NCBI GenBank assembly: GCA_012514855.1
Contig: JAAYZL010000040.1
Coordinates: 1-6,215 of the forward strand
Direction: 5' to 3'
Source: Clostridiales bacterium
GTDB taxonomy: Bacteria > Bacillota_A > Clostridia > Christensenellales > Aristaeellaceae
DNA: 6,215 bases
Shown: in pieces, positions 5,677 through 6,215 of the stretch
Position numbering within the stretch: the stretch's first letter is position 1
Layout of the letters: each line of letters begins with the position of its first letter
The notes under the pieces: model-generated
The model's database searches: none
What the model saw: the letters and a program-made list of their open reading frames with translations, nothing else
Told to the model about the DNA's origin: nothing
Made by a program: the position numbers and the translations under genes

Positions 5677-5750
5677 GGAGCTTCCCACCCATAAAGCTCA
5701 AAATCTTGAAGCAGTCGCCTGTCCAACCGGTAAACCCCCTATAAAACTGC
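5677..5750 (-). ncRNA. Candidate structured leader RNA of the oad operon, family not recognised
   Basis: Transcription from the consensus promoter should start around 5747-5750 and run about 70 bases to the first terminator arm. The RNA can form GCAGU/ACUGC (5750-5746 with 5715-5711). The GAGC at 5699-5696 can pair either with GCUUCAA (5712-5706, as part of UUUGAGC) or with AAGCUC (5683-5678). The latter overlaps the terminator arm 5691-5677. Such mutually exclusive pairings are typical of attenuators and riboswitches. I could not match it to a known RNA class, and the 6S, SRP, T-box and common riboswitch signatures I know are not visible. It could instead be an independent small RNA of about 100 bases. 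Confidence 0.4.
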
Positions 5751-5754
5751 GTGT

Positions 5755-5783
5755 ATTATATCGCAGCCGCCAAAGAATGTCAA
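5755..5783 (-). promoter_or_regulatory. Perfect-consensus SigA-type promoter facing oadG
   Basis: On the minus strand TTGACA (5778-5783) and TATAAT (5755-5760) are separated by exactly 17 bases, a full consensus match in a GC-rich background. The predicted start is 5747-5750. It is the only strong promoter upstream of oadG-oadB on that strand. Confidence 0.85.
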
Positions 5784-6078
5784 TACCTTCCGCGTCCGGC
5801 GGATCGTTTGCGCCTCGCCGATGGAAGGCAATATCCTTCAAGCGCGACATCTCCTATGCGGAGTCGACGTTCGGGGTGCTTTGCTCGAGCGACGGACCGG
5901 GGTGCCGCCCGGAACGCATCGGGGAGCCGTCCGACGAAGACTTTCTCAGCGGAACGGCGCTCATGGCAGAGCAAGAGTCTGCGAAAGCGACGAAGCCAAG
6001 CGACATGCGTTTGCGGCGAACCTATACTGCAAAGGAAACACCACACAGAAGCCGGTAGCCAGCAAGCGGAAAGAGTGA
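5784..6078. other. About 300 bases without an intact gene; possible coding remnant
   Basis: No complete gene with a start, ribosome binding site and recognisable product is visible. The plus-strand frame through 5837-5972 reads like protein (for example RDISYAESTFGVLC, then ERIGEPSDEDFLSGTALMAE) with mostly G or C at third positions, and then loses that bias towards 6058. The only in-frame ATG (5777) overlaps the -35 box of the opposite-strand promoter and has no ribosome binding site. It may be a fragment of a decayed gene or chance. Part of this stretch is probably the left end of the IS element whose transposase begins at 6088, but I could not find its terminal repeat. Confidence 0.3.
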
Positions 6079-6087
6079 TATAGCGCT

Positions 6088-6215
6088 TTGAATAAGCAAA
6101 TCAGCTTGTCGGCCCTGAGCGACGAACTTTCGCAGGTGCGGACGAAGAAAAAAGGGTTTCTGGCCCAGATGGAGCGAATCATCCCGTGGACGGAGTGGCA
6201 TGCTCAGATAAAGTC
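6088..6215 (+). CDS. IS5-type transposase, N-terminal 42 codons, cut by window edge
   Basis: The frame opened by TTG at 6088 reads (M)NKQISLSALSDELSQVR, then TKKKGFLAQMERIIPWTEWH and AQIK, up to the window end. The segment FLxQMxxIIPWxEW is the characteristic N-terminus of IS5-family DDE transposases, ahead of the catalytic core, which would lie beyond the window. An in-frame TGA at 6076-6078 rules out a longer start, and no ATG occurs before codon 28, so TTG is the likely start. A weak purine-rich GGAAAGAG (6068-6075) precedes it at a long spacing. The element's left terminal repeat was not identified. It is transcribed away from the metabolic cluster. Confidence 0.8.
   Translation, partial: MNKQISLSALSDELSQVRTKKKGFLAQMERIIPWTEWHAQIK

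Larger units (their letters stand above)
5251..5691 (-). terminator. Intrinsic terminator/attenuator split by inserted repeats
   Basis: On the minus strand the arm UGGGUGGGAAGCUCC (5691-5677) can pair with GGAGUUGUUCGCCCA (5274-5260). That gives 14 pairs of 15, four of them G-U wobbles that only work in minus-strand RNA. The second arm is followed at once by AUUUUUGUUU (5260-5251), a U-tract. Two miniature elements (5279-5438, 5441-5674) sit between the arms. Removing them and one TA copy leaves the loop UAGG and a compact terminator. The arms are about 400 bases apart today; whether the hairpin still forms is unknown. Confidence 0.65.

Noticed and set aside
5677..5750. 6S RNA, SRP RNA or T-box in the leader
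   Set aside because: The characteristic SRP tetraloop region, T-box UGGNACCGCG sequence and 6S length and closing stem are not visible; GGGUGGGAA is explained by the terminator arm.

Overview
The window looks like chromosomal DNA of a GC-rich anaerobic Firmicute, probably a clostridial or Oscillospirales-like gut fermenter. This rests on strong GGAGG-type ribosome binding sites, SigA-type promoters with 17-base spacers, very high third-position GC, and a citrate-lyase accessory plus sodium-pump decarboxylase gene set. The lineage is an inference; no taxonomic marker gene is present.

Layout. Positions 1-252 hold small non-coding mobile repeats: the end of one element that enters from the left, and a second one abutting it at a shared TA. 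A metabolic cluster follows at 270-5176. citXG (minus) makes and attaches the citrate lyase prosthetic group. citC (plus) is divergent from it and is the acetate:citrate lyase ligase. Two half-size chromate-transporter-family genes (minus) converge on citC. Further right are the beta (oadB-type) and gamma (oadG-type) membrane subunits of a sodium-translocating decarboxylase (minus). Transcription of the minus-strand group runs oadG, oadB, chr-N, chr-C. Together the genes point to citrate fermentation: citrate lyase yields acetate and oxaloacetate, and oxaloacetate decarboxylation drives Na+ export. The lyase structural genes (citDEF), the decarboxylase alpha subunit and any classical citrate carrier are not in the window.

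Positions 5251-5783 are the most unusual part. A perfect-consensus minus-strand promoter (5755-5783) faces oadG and reads into a short leader. About 65 bases downstream lies one arm of an intrinsic terminator; the other arm and its U-tract lie about 400 bases further on. Between the arms sit two small elements with terminal inverted repeats (5279-5438 and 5441-5674). Removing both in silico restores a terminator hairpin with a four-base loop containing CTAG, so the mobile repeats appear to have landed in the loop of a terminator or attenuator in the oad leader. The right-hand elements share modules, in inverted orientation or as structure-conserved hairpins, with the repeats at the left edge.

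The right end (5784-6215) has about 300 bases without a convincing intact gene, possibly including a decayed coding fragment, followed by the first 42 codons of an IS5-type transposase that runs off the window.
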